DNA of 64,000 bases from Bacteroidota bacterium (GTDB lineage: Bacteria; Bacteroidota; Bacteroidia; Bacteroidales; Prolixibacteraceae): assembly GCA_023428545.1 (NCBI GenBank), contig JAEYXH010000012.1:1-64000 (forward strand), written 5' to 3'. Positions 19,871 to 30,162 of this stretch are shown here, piece by piece (the first letter of the stretch is position 1; every line of letters starts with the position of its first letter). The notes beneath the pieces were generated by a model. The model did no database searches, was not told the origin of the DNA, and worked only from the letters and a program-made list of their open reading frames with translations. Made by a program: the position numbers and the translations under genes.

Positions 19871-20458
19871 ATGCAAAAAGTTAAACTGAATATTCTCGGC
19901 TTGTCGGTTAGTCAGACCCAGTCTGGAGCCTATGCATTGGTACTGGCCGAAGAAAATGGTGACCGAAGGTTACCTATCATTATCGGACCAGTGGAGGCTC
20001 AGGCCATTGCAATTCAGCTGGAAGGGCTTAAGCCTCCGAGACCTTTGACACACGATTTAATAAAGAATCTGGCAATTGCTTTCGATATTGCGCTTCTTGA
20101 AGTTGTAATTCACAAGTTGGAAGAAGGGATTTTTTTCGCCGAGTTACTGCTTGAAATGGAAGGTAAAGAAGTCAGGGTTGACTCAAGGACATCAGATGCC
20201 GTTGCCCTTGCACTTCGTTTCAGATGTCCCATCTATACGACTGAGGACATCTTGCATAAGGCTGGAATTGTTTTGGATGTAAATGAAGAACACTCCGCCC
20301 GTGAACATTTTGACGAAGGTCATGTAGGCCATGGTAAATCCATATATGAAAAGTATACCCTGGCTGATCTCGAAAACCTTTTGGGAGAATCCATCCAAAA
20401 TGAAGATTACGAAAAGGCGTCCATGATACGGGATGAAATTAAACGCCGAAAAAAATAA
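19871..20458 (+). CDS. Bifunctional nuclease family protein (BFN/DUF151) with UvrB/UvrC motif
   Basis: The N-terminal part (about 1-135) is a BFN domain, with GAYALVLAEENGDRRLPIIIG and SRTSDAVALALRFRCPIY. The C-terminal part (about 155-195) carries a UvrB/UvrC-type helical hairpin (LENLLGESIQNEDYEKAS). The pairing is typical of Bacteroidota BFN proteins. In plants BFN-domain proteins have RNase and DNase activity; the bacterial role is unclear. I chose ATG 19871 (MQKVKLNI), since the upstream 14 residues are not family-like. The next gene starts 13 bp after the stop. Confidence 0.85.
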   Translation: MQKVKLNILGLSVSQTQSGAYALVLAEENGDRRLPIIIGPVEAQAIAIQLEGLKPPRPLTHDLIKNLAIAFDIALLEVVIHKLEEGIFFAELLLEMEGKEVRVDSRTSDAVALALRFRCPIYTTEDILHKAGIVLDVNEEHSAREHFDEGHVGHGKSIYEKYTLADLENLLGESIQNEDYEKASMIRDEIKRRKK

Positions 20459-20471
20459 CTGCCCGGAACTT

Positions 20472-21962
20472 ATGAAGAACTTGAAACTTCCCCTTTTATT
20501 TTTACTGTTACTGTTTGGTTTATCTGAAAGTGTGTTTGGTGAAATTAATGCTCCGGACTCCATCAACATTGTATCTGATACCAACAATGTGGTTGAAACT
20601 TTACCTGCCGCATCATCTTCACAAACGAATACATCTACCCTTCTGCTGACCAAGGCACCTGAGGGATCTTTCTCATTTTTTACCATCATTAGAGGTATTT
20701 TAGGCATGTTCGTGCTTATTGGCCTTGGTTATCTCCTTTCCCATAACCGTAAGAACATCCCATGGAAAACCGTCATTACCGGAATTGTTTTTCAGGTGAT
20801 ACTGGCCATTGGTGTTTTGTATGTTCCATTTATTCGATACGGATTTGAATTTGCCGGACAGATTTTTGTCAAGATTCTTGACTTTACCAAGGCTGGGAGC
20901 GAATTTCTGTTGGGAGGATTGATGGATTCAAATACATATGGTTACATCTTTCTTTTTCAGGTTCTGCCCACCATTATTTTCTTTTCGGCGCTAACCAGCC
21001 TTCTTTTCTATTGGGGAATTATCCAAAAGGTGGTTTGGGCTTTGGCATGGGTCTTTACAAAAACCCTCAAGATATCAGGGGCTGAAGCTTTGTCGGTAGC
21101 CGGAAATATTTTTCTGGGTCAGACTGAATCTCCCTTGATGATAAAAGCTTATTTGCCAAAGATGGGTAATTCCGAGATTTTATTGGTCATGACAGGAGGT
21201 ATGGCCACCCTTGCTGGTGGAGTACTTGCTGCCTACATAGCGATGCTTGGGGGTGATGATCCGGTTATGAGACTTGAATTTGCAAAGCACCTCCTGACTG
21301 CATCAGTCATGGCTGCACCTGCAGCAATTGTTTTTTCCAAAATGATAGTTCCACCCGATTCAGAGGTCAACAAGGAAATTGAAGTCAGTAAAGACAAAAT
21401 CGGCAGTAATGTTCTCGATGCTGTCACTAACGGTACCAGCGAAGGAGTGAAGTTAGCGGTAAATGTTGCTGGAATGCTTCTTGCTTTTATTGCATTTATT
21501 GCCATGTTCAATTTTATTTTTGGAAAGATCGGACAGTGGACGAACCTCAATGAGACTATCGCATCGGCTACAAATGGCCGATACGATGAATTGTCACTAC
21601 AGTTCATCCTTGGATATACCTTTGCTCCATTGATGTGGTTGATCGGAATTACTACCGAAGATATCGTGATGGTTGGAAGATTATTGGGTGAGAAGCTTAT
21701 CCTTACTGAGTTCATTGGTTATATTAGTCTTGCCGAGTTGAAGACTGCCGGGGCATTTGCATCACATAAATCTGTGATAATGGCCACCTATCTCTTGTGT
21801 GGATTTGCAAATGTAGCTTCAATCGGGATTCAGATTGGAGGAATAGGGTCACTAGCCCCCAATAAACGTGTGCTGCTTTCCAAATACGGTGTACCCGCTT
21901 TGATCGCAGGCACTTTAACTTCATTAATGTCAGCTACAATTATTGGGATGCTGATGGGGTAA
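20472..21962 (+). CDS. Concentrative nucleoside transporter (CNT/NupC family)
   Basis: The CNT core is recognised by GQTESPLMIKAYLPKM, the substrate/sodium-site region, together with nucleoside-transporter N-terminal (about 75-145), gate and C-terminal domains, and about 10 membrane helices. It would import nucleosides with H+ or Na+. I chose ATG 20472, which follows the BFN stop. The protein then begins with a cleavable-looking signal peptide (ends near VFGE) and about 45 polar Ser/Thr-rich residues before the first core helix, an extension absent from E. coli NupC. The deoxynucleoside and adenosine kinases at 47.7-49.4 kb could use its substrates. Confidence 0.9.
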   Translation: MKNLKLPLLFLLLLFGLSESVFGEINAPDSINIVSDTNNVVETLPAASSSQTNTSTLLLTKAPEGSFSFFTIIRGILGMFVLIGLGYLLSHNRKNIPWKTVITGIVFQVILAIGVLYVPFIRYGFEFAGQIFVKILDFTKAGSEFLLGGLMDSNTYGYIFLFQVLPTIIFFSALTSLLFYWGIIQKVVWALAWVFTKTLKISGAEALSVAGNIFLGQTESPLMIKAYLPKMGNSEILLVMTGGMATLAGGVLAAYIAMLGGDDPVMRLEFAKHLLTASVMAAPAAIVFSKMIVPPDSEVNKEIEVSKDKIGSNVLDAVTNGTSEGVKLAVNVAGMLLAFIAFIAMFNFIFGKIGQWTNLNETIASATNGRYDELSLQFILGYTFAPLMWLIGITTEDIVMVGRLLGEKLILTEFIGYISLAELKTAGAFASHKSVIMATYLLCGFANVASIGIQIGGIGSLAPNKRVLLSKYGVPALIAGTLTSLMSATIIGMLMG

Positions 21963-22005
21963 ATCTCACATTGAAAGTTTTATAATGATACTGCAGATGT
22001 TATGA

Positions 22006-22040
22006 ATCTCAGAATTATAGTGAATTCTGAGGTCTTTTGT
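22006..22040 (+). terminator. Probable terminator of the BFN-CNT gene pair
   Basis: A stem of 9 perfect pairs (CTCAGAATT at 22008-22016 with AATTCTGAG at 22023-22031) has a 6-nt loop and is followed by GTCTTTTGTATTTG. Confidence 0.65.
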
Positions 22041-22120
22041 ATTTGTTGGATACCTGGTCCGGTGTTTCGCATGTATCGCAAAAGTGAAAATTCTCTGGAG
22101 AGTGCAAATCTTTGGACTCG

Positions 22121-22155
22121 TTGGGAGATATAATATTTTTATTGCCTTATTTTTG
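22121..22155 (+). promoter_or_regulatory. Bacteroidota promoter for valS
   Basis: TATTTTTG at 22148-22155 matches the -7 consensus. TTGG at 22121-22124 is a possible -33 at 23-bp spacing, the upper limit. The leader to the valS ATG is about 30 nt. Confidence 0.45.
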
Positions 22156-22191
22156 TGGCTTTGTTTTCAGAAACGTTAAAGATTGAATATC

Positions 22192-24825
22192 ATGGAAATT
22201 GCCAGTAAATATATCCCCTCGGAAGTGGAAAAAAAATGGTACAGTTACTGGATGGAAAACAAGTTTTTCCATTCGGAACCTGATAATCGTGAGCCATATA
22301 CAATTGTTATTCCTCCTCCCAACGTAACCGGAGTGTTGCACATGGGACATATGCTGAACAATACTATCCAGGATATTTTGGTCAGACGTGCCCGTATGAA
22401 TGGGAAAAACGCATGCTGGGTTCCAGGTACGGATCATGCCTCCATTGCAACCGAAGCCAAGGTAGTGAACAAACTACGGGAAGCGGGAATCGACAAGTAT
22501 TCACTTAGCAGAGAAGAATTTTTGAGACATGCCTGGGACTGGACAAATAAGCATGGGGGAATAATACTGGAACAGCTCAAAAAATTGGGGGCCAGTTGCG
22601 ATTGGGATCGCACTACCTTTACAATGGATGAGCAACGAAGCGAATCGGTCATCCGGGTTTTTGTTGACTTGTACAACAAGGGGTATATATACCGGGGCGT
22701 CAGGATGGTCAATTGGGATCCACAGGCCAAAACCGCCTTGTCGGACGAGGAAGTGATCTATAAAGAAGTTCAGTCAAAACTTTATTATCTCAAATATCAG
22801 ATCGAAGGAACTGAAAATGAGTATGTAACGATTGCCACTACCCGCCCTGAAACGATTTTGGGAGATACTGCCGTATGTGTTCATCCTGAAGATGAGCGCT
22901 TTATGCATCTTAAGGGCAAGCGGGTACTGGTCCCTCTTATTAATCGGTCTGTGCCAATTATCCAGGATGAATATGTGGATATGGAATTTGGAACAGGTTG
23001 TCTTAAGATTACTCCGGCCCATGATGTGAATGACTATGCCATTGGATTGAAATATAACCTCGAATCAATTGACATTTTTAACGACGATGGCACCCTGAGT
23101 GAGAGTGCAGTCTTGTATATAGGGGAAGACCGGTTTGATGTCAGGAATAAAATCGTACCTGAGTTACAAAAAGCTGGAAACATTGCCCTTATTGAAGATT
23201 ATACCAACAAGGTAGGCTATTCGGAGCGTACTGACGTGGTGATAGAACCCAAATTGTCGGCTCAGTGGTTTCTGAGAATGGAGGATCTTTCAAAACCTGC
23301 GCTGGATAATGTCATGAATGAGAACATCCAGTTCTATCCTCCAAAATTCAAAAACATATACCGTCACTGGATGGGCAATATCAAGGATTGGTGTATCAGC
23401 CGGCAATTGTGGTGGGGGCATAGGATCCCGGTCTATTATCTGCACGACGGCAGCTTTGTTGTAGCTTTTAATGAGGAGCAAGCAATTGCCGAAGCACGAA
23501 AGAAAACAGGCAACCCTAACTTGGGTATTAGTGACCTCCGTCAGGACGAGGATGTACTTGACACTTGGTTTAGTAGCTGGCTTTGGCCTGTTTCTGTTTT
23601 CGATGGAATTAATAATCCCGAGAATCCGGAAATCAAATACTATTACCCAACGAGCGATCTTGTTACCGCTCCGGATATCATTTTCTTTTGGGTGGCACGC
23701 ATGATTATTGCGGGTTATGAATACCGTGGAGATCTTCCTTTCAAAAATGTATATTATACCGGTATGGTGCGTGATAAGCAGGGCCGGAAGATGTCAAAAT
23801 CGCTTGGGAATTCACCTGAGCCGATTGAGCTGATAGAGAAGTTTGGTGCTGATGGTGTCAGGGTTGGAATGTTGCTTTGTTCTCCTGCTGGAGGGGATCT
23901 GCTTTTTGATGAAGGACTACCACAACAGGGAATGAGCTTCTCAACAAAGATATGGAATGCCTTTCGATTGGTGAAAAGCTGGGAAATTGATGAATTGATA
24001 CCTCAACCTGAGCATAGTGCCCTTGCCTTGAATTGGTTCCATCACAAATTGTCAGAAGTCATAATTCAAATGGACGATTTGTTTGAAAAATTCCGTATCT
24101 CAGATGCTTTGATGCTCATATATACTACAGTAAGGGATGAGTTTTCAGGTTGGTTATTGGAATCGGTTAAACCAGGATATCAAATGCCTGTCGATGCCAA
24201 AACGTATTCTGAAGTAACAGCACTGTTTGATAAATTGCTTAGACTGCTTCATCCTTTTATGCCATTTATTACCGAGGAAATCTGGCAGATGCTGGAAGAA
24301 CGTGTCAACGGAGAAAGCATCATGATATCGCAATTGCCAAAAGCTTCCTCATTTGATAATACAATTAATGAAGCATTTGAGAATGTTAAGGAGACAGTTT
24401 CTGGTATCAGGAAGATTCGTCTTGATCATTCTGTTCCAAACCGCGATGTTCTGGAATTGTTTATTCAGCCAGGAGACAAGGGTTTTGAAGACAAATACCT
24501 GCCAGTGGTTATAAAGCTTGGGAACCTGAGCACAGTGAGTGTTGTTAAGGGTGAAGTCAGTGGCGCAGCCTCATTTCGTGTGAAATCTACCAATTTCTAT
24601 ATCCCGTTAAATGAACATGTCGATACAGAAGAAGAACTTAGGAAGCTGAACGATGAACTCAGCTACACTATGGGCTTTCTGCAATCAGTCATGAAAAAAC
24701 TTGGGAATGAAAGGTTCGTATCCGGGGCACCAAAAGAAGTAGTTGAAAAGGAGCTTATCAAGAAGGCCGATGCTGAAGCGAAAATCAGGATCTTGGAAGA
24801 AAGGATTGCTCTTCTGAAATCTTGA
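22192..24825 (+). CDS. valS: Valyl-tRNA synthetase
   Basis: This class I synthetase has HMGH (the HIGH motif, near residue 47), the WWGH and editing-domain signatures ([17 protein letters not shown]) and [14 protein letters not shown]-terminal coiled-coil arm spans about residues 805-877. Its 877 residues are normal for ValRS. I use ATG 22192 (MEIASKY), since the upstream codons begin with TTG inside the leader. Confidence 0.97.
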   Translation: MEIASKYIPSEVEKKWYSYWMENKFFHSEPDNREPYTIVIPPPNVTGVLHMGHMLNNTIQDILVRRARMNGKNACWVPGTDHASIATEAKVVNKLREAGIDKYSLSREEFLRHAWDWTNKHGGIILEQLKKLGASCDWDRTTFTMDEQRSESVIRVFVDLYNKGYIYRGVRMVNWDPQAKTALSDEEVIYKEVQSKLYYLKYQIEGTENEYVTIATTRPETILGDTAVCVHPEDERFMHLKGKRVLVPLINRSVPIIQDEYVDMEFGTGCLKITPAHDVNDYAIGLKYNLESIDIFNDDGTLSESAVLYIGEDRFDVRNKIVPELQKAGNIALIEDYTNKVGYSERTDVVIEPKLSAQWFLRMEDLSKPALDNVMNENIQFYPPKFKNIYRHWMGNIKDWCISRQLWWGHRIPVYYLHDGSFVVAFNEEQAIAEARKKTGNPNLGISDLRQDEDVLDTWFSSWLWPVSVFDGINNPENPEIKYYYPTSDLVTAPDIIFFWVARMIIAGYEYRGDLPFKNVYYTGMVRDKQGRKMSKSLGNSPEPIELIEKFGADGVRVGMLLCSPAGGDLLFDEGLPQQGMSFSTKIWNAFRLVKSWEIDELIPQPEHSALALNWFHHKLSEVIIQMDDLFEKFRISDALMLIYTTVRDEFSGWLLESVKPGYQMPVDAKTYSEVTALFDKLLRLLHPFMPFITEEIWQMLEERVNGESIMISQLPKASSFDNTINEAFENVKETVSGIRKIRLDHSVPNRDVLELFIQPGDKGFEDKYLPVVIKLGNLSTVSVVKGEVSGAASFRVKSTNFYIPLNEHVDTEEELRKLNDELSYTMGFLQSVMKKLGNERFVSGAPKEVVEKELIKKADAEAKIRILEERIALLKS

Positions 24826-24836
24826 AAAGATTTTTT

Positions 24837-26891
24837 TCAGGAAATTATCCTCATGAACCCCTTTGGGTTAACCATGGGAAGCTCAAACCAAAATCGAGAT
24901 CCTTTATTGATCTCAGTTTTGAGATACAAGGTTCCACCAAGAAGTGCCACAAAGTGCTGGGCAACGGATAAGCCAATGCCTGCGCCTGCCTTTTGTGCAG
25001 ACCGGTCTTTTTCAATCACATAGAATCGCAGAAATATATTTTCTTTTTCGTCTTCGGGTATCCCTGGGCCTGTGTCTTCAACAAAGAATTCAACCATAGA
25101 GGAGCCTTTGTTATTATAACCAAACCGAATCATTCCCTCATCGGTAAATTTGATGGCATTTTCAAGAAGTAAATGGAGAGTTTGCCTCAATAAAAGGGGA
25201 TCGGTTTCGAAGCCGACTTCCTCAGCCTGGATCGCAGCAGACATTTTTAGCTGGAGGTCACGGTTATCGGGCATTAATGGATAAAACTGGTTATAGAGAT
25301 TGCGAATCAGTTGGTTGATATTACAATAGGCCAAACCGACTTCCATCGTGTTAGTCTCAATCTTTGAAAGATAAATGGTGTTGTCAATCATGCTGAGAAG
25401 TTGATATCCGTGGATTGAAACCTCGTGTATGAAATCCTCCTTTTCGGCATCTGATAACCCAGGTTCTGCCAGTAATTTTGTTAGTCCTATAATAATATTC
25501 ATAGGAGTGCGGATATCGTGAGAAAGGTTGGCAAGAAACCTTGATTTAAGTGCTACTGCTTCTTCAGCCCTCGTTTTAGCCTTTTCAAGTTCAAATTCAG
25601 CTTTTTTTCTGCGCGTGATATCTCTTGCTATTGATATAACGGCATTATCGTTAAGACGTGCCAATCGCATTTCAAATAAAAGCGTGGTGTTATTTGCTTC
25701 CAGTGCATACTCGAGGGTTTCAATCGAATCATTATCGATTGCCCGATGAATGCACTCGAAAATTTTCCTCGACATGTTCTCGGGGAAACCAACATCAAAA
25801 ATTGTACTTCCGATGATTTCACCTGCCTCGAGGCGAAGGTCTGACTGACCTTTAAAGACGAGGTCTTCGTATGTGCCTTCCCTGTCAATTACAAAAAATA
25901 TATCCGGAATTGCCTCGATCAGTGCCATATAACGATCCCGTGTTTCTTTCAGTGCTTTAAGCTCTTTTTTCTCCTGTGAAACATCATAAAAGATACAAAT
26001 GCAGATAGATGGGTTAAACCAAAAAATGTTCAGGTTGAACCATTTGTCATGATAAGGGGAATAAATTTCGGACTGTTGCCTGGGATTCAATATGAAGAGA
26101 TCGTTCCAGTTGAAGGAGTTCTTGAAGATTAGTCCAAACAGATAGTTTAATTCTTGATTTTTCGCTTCCTGGAATGGCATCTTAAATTGCGATTCGAAGG
26201 CATGGTTTACCTTTTCAATCTGCAAAAGGGTAATATTACCTGCATGGTCTCTGAAAGCATTGATCTGGACCAGAGGTTGTTTTACTGTCTGAAAAGTCTC
26301 ATTGATTTGACGTTCAATTGAAAGCTGTTCTTCCCGCAAAATATTGTAACGTTTGTCAAATCTAAGCCTGACCAGGGTCACTGCAATAAAGACAATTGCC
26401 AGTCCTGTCAGGGGATTATCCGAAAAATTCTGGTTTACCGTGAAGAATCGGTCGGATAGGTTGGCTTCTATGATATGGAAAATCATATAAGCCAATCCGC
26501 TGGACATAAACAGTACAAACCTGAAATTGATTACTGAATAAAAAGCAAGAAAAAAAGTTCCTGCAATGAACCACCACATTGCACTGAAAAGTGTTTCGGA
26601 AGGTGGATTGCTGTTGCTGAAATCAGCCAGGTATGAGAAGTATGAAATTAGCGGGATAAAGAAAACAATATTCAGGGATAGATCAGGTTTACCTTGCCTG
26701 ACACTTAGGAATGCACCAACAAACGCCAGAACACTGATGATATCAGCAACCGGGTTGGCAAGGTCAGTTCTGAATAGTTGTTTATAAACAAGTGTAGCAA
26801 GTGTGAAAACCAAACCTGCTGCCATTATATATTTCAAACTTCCGGAGATACTGTCTTCGCCTCTGTTCTTGTCATGAGCATCAGATTTCAA
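24837..26891 (-). CDS. Membrane-bound PAS-domain sensor histidine kinase (orphan)
   Basis: The N-terminal third (about 20-180) has six membrane segments of no recognisable sensor family. Two PAS-like regions follow (about 200-300 and 315-430), then a HisKA domain with the phospho-acceptor in NLSHDIRTPMN and an HATPase domain with LLLENAIKF, DTGPGIPEDE and GAGIGLSVAQ. There is no receiver domain, and no response regulator is adjacent. The start is uncertain: the frame opens with TTG at 26891 after a stop about 11 codons upstream, and the first ATG (26807) falls at the edge of the first helix. The gene is convergent with valS, with only 11 bp between the stops. Confidence 0.85.
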   Translation of the reverse strand: MKSDAHDKNRGEDSISGSLKYIMAAGLVFTLATLVYKQLFRTDLANPVADIISVLAFVGAFLSVRQGKPDLSLNIVFFIPLISYFSYLADFSNSNPPSETLFSAMWWFIAGTFFLAFYSVINFRFVLFMSSGLAYMIFHIIEANLSDRFFTVNQNFSDNPLTGLAIVFIAVTLVRLRFDKRYNILREEQLSIERQINETFQTVKQPLVQINAFRDHAGNITLLQIEKVNHAFESQFKMPFQEAKNQELNYLFGLIFKNSFNWNDLFILNPRQQSEIYSPYHDKWFNLNIFWFNPSICICIFYDVSQEKKELKALKETRDRYMALIEAIPDIFFVIDREGTYEDLVFKGQSDLRLEAGEIIGSTIFDVGFPENMSRKIFECIHRAIDNDSIETLEYALEANNTTLLFEMRLARLNDNAVISIARDITRRKKAEFELEKAKTRAEEAVALKSRFLANLSHDIRTPMNIIIGLTKLLAEPGLSDAEKEDFIHEVSIHGYQLLSMIDNTIYLSKIETNTMEVGLAYCNINQLIRNLYNQFYPLMPDNRDLQLKMSAAIQAEEVGFETDPLLLRQTLHLLLENAIKFTDEGMIRFGYNNKGSSMVEFFVEDTGPGIPEDEKENIFLRFYVIEKDRSAQKAGAGIGLSVAQHFVALLGGTLYLKTEINKGSRFWFELPMVNPKGFMRIIS

Positions 26892-27102
26892 TGGTGTTTG
26901 AATATGCTTAATACCACGTTATGCGTTGTTCATTTAATTGGGAATGGCAAGTTCCTTTTTAAAGTTAAGTGTAAAAATAACTGAAAAGATGGAAGGAATA
27001 CTCTTTGACAAAAAAAAATCGTTTTCTATTATTAGAGCCTTTGCCAGAGTGCAATTAATTGTGAACCTGATTTTTGTTATAATTTAATTGGAAAGGTTGA
27101 TT

Positions 27103-27110
27103 TAGTTTTG
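27103..27110 (+). promoter_or_regulatory. Bacteroidota -7 element for the P5C dehydrogenase gene
   Basis: TAGTTTTG matches TAnnTTTG and sits 33 bp before the chosen ATG at 27144. No -33 with good spacing is seen (nearest TTTG at 27073-27076, 26 bp away). Nothing else is recognisable in 26892-27102. Confidence 0.4.
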
Positions 27111-27143
27111 CCATTAAGAAATATTCTAAAACAAGTATATACA

Positions 27144-28781
27144 ATGGCAAAAGGTTTCTTCAATGTTCCGGTCGCAGTTAACGAACCGGTTTTAAGTTAC
27201 GCCCCTGGTACTCCCGAACGTAAAGAGCTGAAGGCGATGCTCAGTGAGATGCGGGGTAAAGAGGTAGAGCTCCCTATGATAATCGGAGGGAAAGAAGTTA
27301 AATCGGGCAAGCTGGAAAGGATGTTCCCACCCCATGAAATTGCCCATACTCTGGGGTATTACCATCAAGGCGATGCAAGTCATGTAACCATGGCCATTGA
27401 AGCAGCACTGGCAGCACGTGAACAATGGGCCGCTCTTTCGTGGGAGCATCGGGCATCGATATTTTTAAAGGCAGCTGACCTCTTGGCAGGGCCTTATCGT
27501 GCACGCCTTAATGCGGCGACCATGCTGGGACAATCAAAAAATGCCTATCAGGCAGAGATTGATGCTGCCTGTGAGTTGGCCGATTTCTTTCGTTTTGGAG
27601 TCAGGGAGATGACCAGGATCTATAAAATGCAGCCTGAGTCAATACGCGGTATCTGGAACTATAATGAGTTCCGTCCCCTTGAAGGATTTGTTTATGCCCT
27701 TACACCATTCAACTTTACATCAATAGCCGGTAACCTGCCAGCAGCACCAGCCATGATGGGTAACGTGGTTGTATGGAAACCTTCAAAAACTGCAGTATAC
27801 TCTGCCGGAGTGATTATGGATCTTTTCAGGGAGGCAGGAGTGCCTGACGGGGTAATTAACCTCGTATTTGTATCTGGTCCGGTTGGTGCTGAGATTACCA
27901 TGAACCATCCCCATTTTGCCGGCATTCACTTTACTGGCAGTACAGGCGTATTCCAATCTGTATGGAAGAGAATAGGGGAAAACATCTTCAAATACAAATC
28001 ATACCCCCGAATTGTTGGTGAAACCGGAGGAAAAGACTTCATTTTTGCCGATGCAACGGCTAATAAAAAGGCTCTGGCCATTGCAATGGTCAGGGGTGCA
28101 TTTGAATATCAGGGACAAAAATGTTCGGCCGCCTCAAGAGCCTATGTTCCTGCCAGCATATGGCCAGAGATCAGGGAATGCCTCGAACGTGAAATGGCAA
28201 CGGTAAAAATGGGACCACCTGAAGACTTTACCAATTTCTTTAACGCTGTTATTGATGAATCATCTTTTGATAAACTGGCAAGTTTCATTGATCGTGCCAA
28301 AACCGATAAGGATGCTGACGTCATAATTGGAGGTGGGCATGACAAATCTGTTGGGTACTTTATCGAACCCACAATTATCCAGGCCTATGATCCAAAGTAT
28401 ATTACAATGGAAGAAGAGCTGTTTGGCCCGGTATTGACGGTATATGTCTATAAGGATGAAGAGGTGGATGAAACGCTGAAGATTCTGGATGAGACATCCA
28501 TTTACGCACTTACTGGAGCTATTTTCTCTCAAAACCGTTACAACATTGAAAAATATACGCGTATTCTTGAGAATGCCGCCGGTAATTTCTACATAAACGA
28601 TAAGCCAACCGGTGCAGTTGTTGGGCAGCAACCTTTCGGCGGAGCAAGGGGATCTGGAACCAACGACAAGGCAGGATCACTCTTTAATATGCTGCGGTGG
28701 GTCAATATTCGTACCATCAAGGAGAATTTCAATCCTCCTTTAGATTATACTTATCCAAACTTTGCCCCGGATAAGGAATAA
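27144..28781 (+). CDS. pruA: L-glutamate gamma-semialdehyde (1-pyrroline-5-carboxylate) dehydrogenase
   Basis: An aldehyde dehydrogenase-fold enzyme of the P5CDH group (RocA/PruA) that oxidises glutamate semialdehyde to glutamate with NAD+, the second step of proline breakdown. Catalytic residues are visible: general base E293 in VGETGGKDF and nucleophile C327 in GQKCSAAS. The N-terminus (YAPGTPERKELKAML) and C-terminus (PFGGARGSGTNDKAG) are typical of the type with about 545 residues. I use ATG 27144, because the frame upstream overlaps the promoter element. No proline dehydrogenase gene is in the window. Confidence 0.93.
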   Translation: MAKGFFNVPVAVNEPVLSYAPGTPERKELKAMLSEMRGKEVELPMIIGGKEVKSGKLERMFPPHEIAHTLGYYHQGDASHVTMAIEAALAAREQWAALSWEHRASIFLKAADLLAGPYRARLNAATMLGQSKNAYQAEIDAACELADFFRFGVREMTRIYKMQPESIRGIWNYNEFRPLEGFVYALTPFNFTSIAGNLPAAPAMMGNVVVWKPSKTAVYSAGVIMDLFREAGVPDGVINLVFVSGPVGAEITMNHPHFAGIHFTGSTGVFQSVWKRIGENIFKYKSYPRIVGETGGKDFIFADATANKKALAIAMVRGAFEYQGQKCSAASRAYVPASIWPEIRECLEREMATVKMGPPEDFTNFFNAVIDESSFDKLASFIDRAKTDKDADVIIGGGHDKSVGYFIEPTIIQAYDPKYITMEEELFGPVLTVYVYKDEEVDETLKILDETSIYALTGAIFSQNRYNIEKYTRILENAAGNFYINDKPTGAVVGQQPFGGARGSGTNDKAGSLFNMLRWVNIRTIKENFNPPLDYTYPNFAPDKE

Positions 28782-28794
28782 ACTGAAGTCTGTT

Positions 28795-28838
28795 AAAAAC
28801 ACGGGAGATCAATTGAATTAATCTCCCGTGTTTTTTTA
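28795..28838 (+). terminator. Rho-independent terminator after P5C dehydrogenase
   Basis: A perfect 15-bp stem (AAAAACACGGGAGAT, 28795-28809, with its complement at 28821-28835) has an 11-nt loop and ends in a run of seven T. Confidence 0.92.
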
Positions 28839-28864
28839 TAATTTGGCGGTAAATTAATTACCGT

Positions 28865-29173
28865 ATGCTAAATAGGGCAATTTCTGGAGGTCGTCTATAT
28901 AACTTACTGAAGAATAAGTATTTCATTGTAGGTTTAATATTCATTGTCTGGATGATTTTTTTCGATGAAAATAACCTAGTCGCACATCACCGCAATAAAA
29001 AAAGGTTATCGGCACTTAAATCGCAGAAGGAATATTATATCGAAAAAATTGCCGAAGACAACCAGAAGATTGAAGAGCTCCGATCAGGCCAGAATAACCT
29101 GGAGAAATATGCCCGGGAACAGTTTTATATGTCACGCCCTGATGAGGATGTTTATATGATCATTGAAGATTAA
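28865..29173 (+). CDS. FtsB/DivIC-like septum formation initiator protein
   Basis: A small bitopic protein of 102 residues has one membrane helix (about 18-36), a coiled-coil region (about 42-80) and the C-terminal pattern (EKYAREQFYMSRPDEDVYMI) found in the FtsB/DivIC family. That pattern corresponds to the segment which contacts FtsL and FtsQ/DivIB in the divisome. It is a single gene. Its stop overlaps the stop of the convergent membrane-protein gene by 4 bp. Confidence 0.85.
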   Translation: MLNRAISGGRLYNLLKNKYFIVGLIFIVWMIFFDENNLVAHHRNKKRLSALKSQKEYYIEKIAEDNQKIEELRSGQNNLEKYAREQFYMSRPDEDVYMIIED

Positions 29174-30159
29174 AGGGCTGTCAGTTTCAAATAAATGGAA
29201 AGTCCCAAAACCAGGTATAGCAATATCTCACTCAAGATAGTGCGCCTGAATGTCTGAGTCAGGTTACTTACAAGAAATGATACGGGTACCAGGGAAATTA
29301 AAAGCATTTCTTCAGAGGCTGATGGTACTATACTTATTACAAAAACAGAACTGGCAAAAATCAGGAAGAATATCAGATAATATTGCCTGATACTAATTTT
29401 CTTCTCCTCATAATTTCTGATCATATTGATGCTTCCGAAAAATATCAATAATCCGATATATCCCAGATAAACCATCATGCCTGCATTATTTTCAAATTGT
29501 GGATTCGTGGTCAACAGGTTGGATGTCAATATTTCAATTTGGGCTGGCAAATCATCGTTAAGAAAAAAATAGGTAAAAGCGAAAAACCACGGAGTTAGGA
29601 ATCCGGCAATGGTCAGCACCATTTCTCTCCATCGCGTTTCCCTTCCCAGAATCATCCCTCCGGCAACAATTGCCGGTAAAAGAAATGCCGAATTGAGATA
29701 AAACATGGCTCCTGTCCCTAAGAGAAACCCAGCCTCAAATACCTGAGAAAAGGGTTTTCGCAAATCGAAAGCACTGAATATTCGGTATATTGCCAGTAAG
29801 ACAAATATCAATGAAAAATAGGCAGGATGAAGGGTCTGTAAATCGGATAACCCGCATACAAAATAGACAAAAAGTGCAGGAGGAAGAACATTTTTGATCC
29901 TGAAAAACCCAAATTCACTGTTTATTCGCTGCAGTATCATCGCTGCCAGAATCAGAAGCAGGAAAGAGATGGCTGTCATTGCCAAAGGAGAATTTTCAAC
30001 AAGCAGGTAGACAGGCTTAAACAAGACCATCTGGTCTTCCCCTTCAAAAAATTTGTAACGGTATTCCCGGGAGATTGATGGTATCCAAAATGCCAACGCT
30101 ATCAGGGGGAAGATCAGGTAGCTGATTAACCGGTTTGATTTTGCCAGCCGATAGATCAT
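29170..30159 (-). CDS. Multi-pass membrane protein of unknown function (resembles DUF6427)
   Basis: The protein has 329 residues and about ten hydrophobic segments, with short loops and no catalytic motif that I recognise. Length, topology and position next to purD fit a Bacteroidota-restricted family I know as DUF6427, but I cannot confirm membership. The overall pattern (loops with NSPLA and LQTLHPAYFSL, and alternating helices) resembles polytopic glycosyltransferase-like or polymerase-like proteins. It is 3 bp from purD, so the two are cotranscribed. Confidence 0.65.
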   Translation of the reverse strand: MIYRLAKSNRLISYLIFPLIALAFWIPSISREYRYKFFEGEDQMVLFKPVYLLVENSPLAMTAISFLLLILAAMILQRINSEFGFFRIKNVLPPALFVYFVCGLSDLQTLHPAYFSLIFVLLAIYRIFSAFDLRKPFSQVFEAGFLLGTGAMFYLNSAFLLPAIVAGGMILGRETRWREMVLTIAGFLTPWFFAFTYFFLNDDLPAQIEILTSNLLTTNPQFENNAGMMVYLGYIGLLIFFGSINMIRNYEEKKISIRQYYLIFFLIFASSVFVISIVPSASEEMLLISLVPVSFLVSNLTQTFRRTILSEILLYLVLGLSIYLKLTAL

Positions 30160-30162
30160 GGG

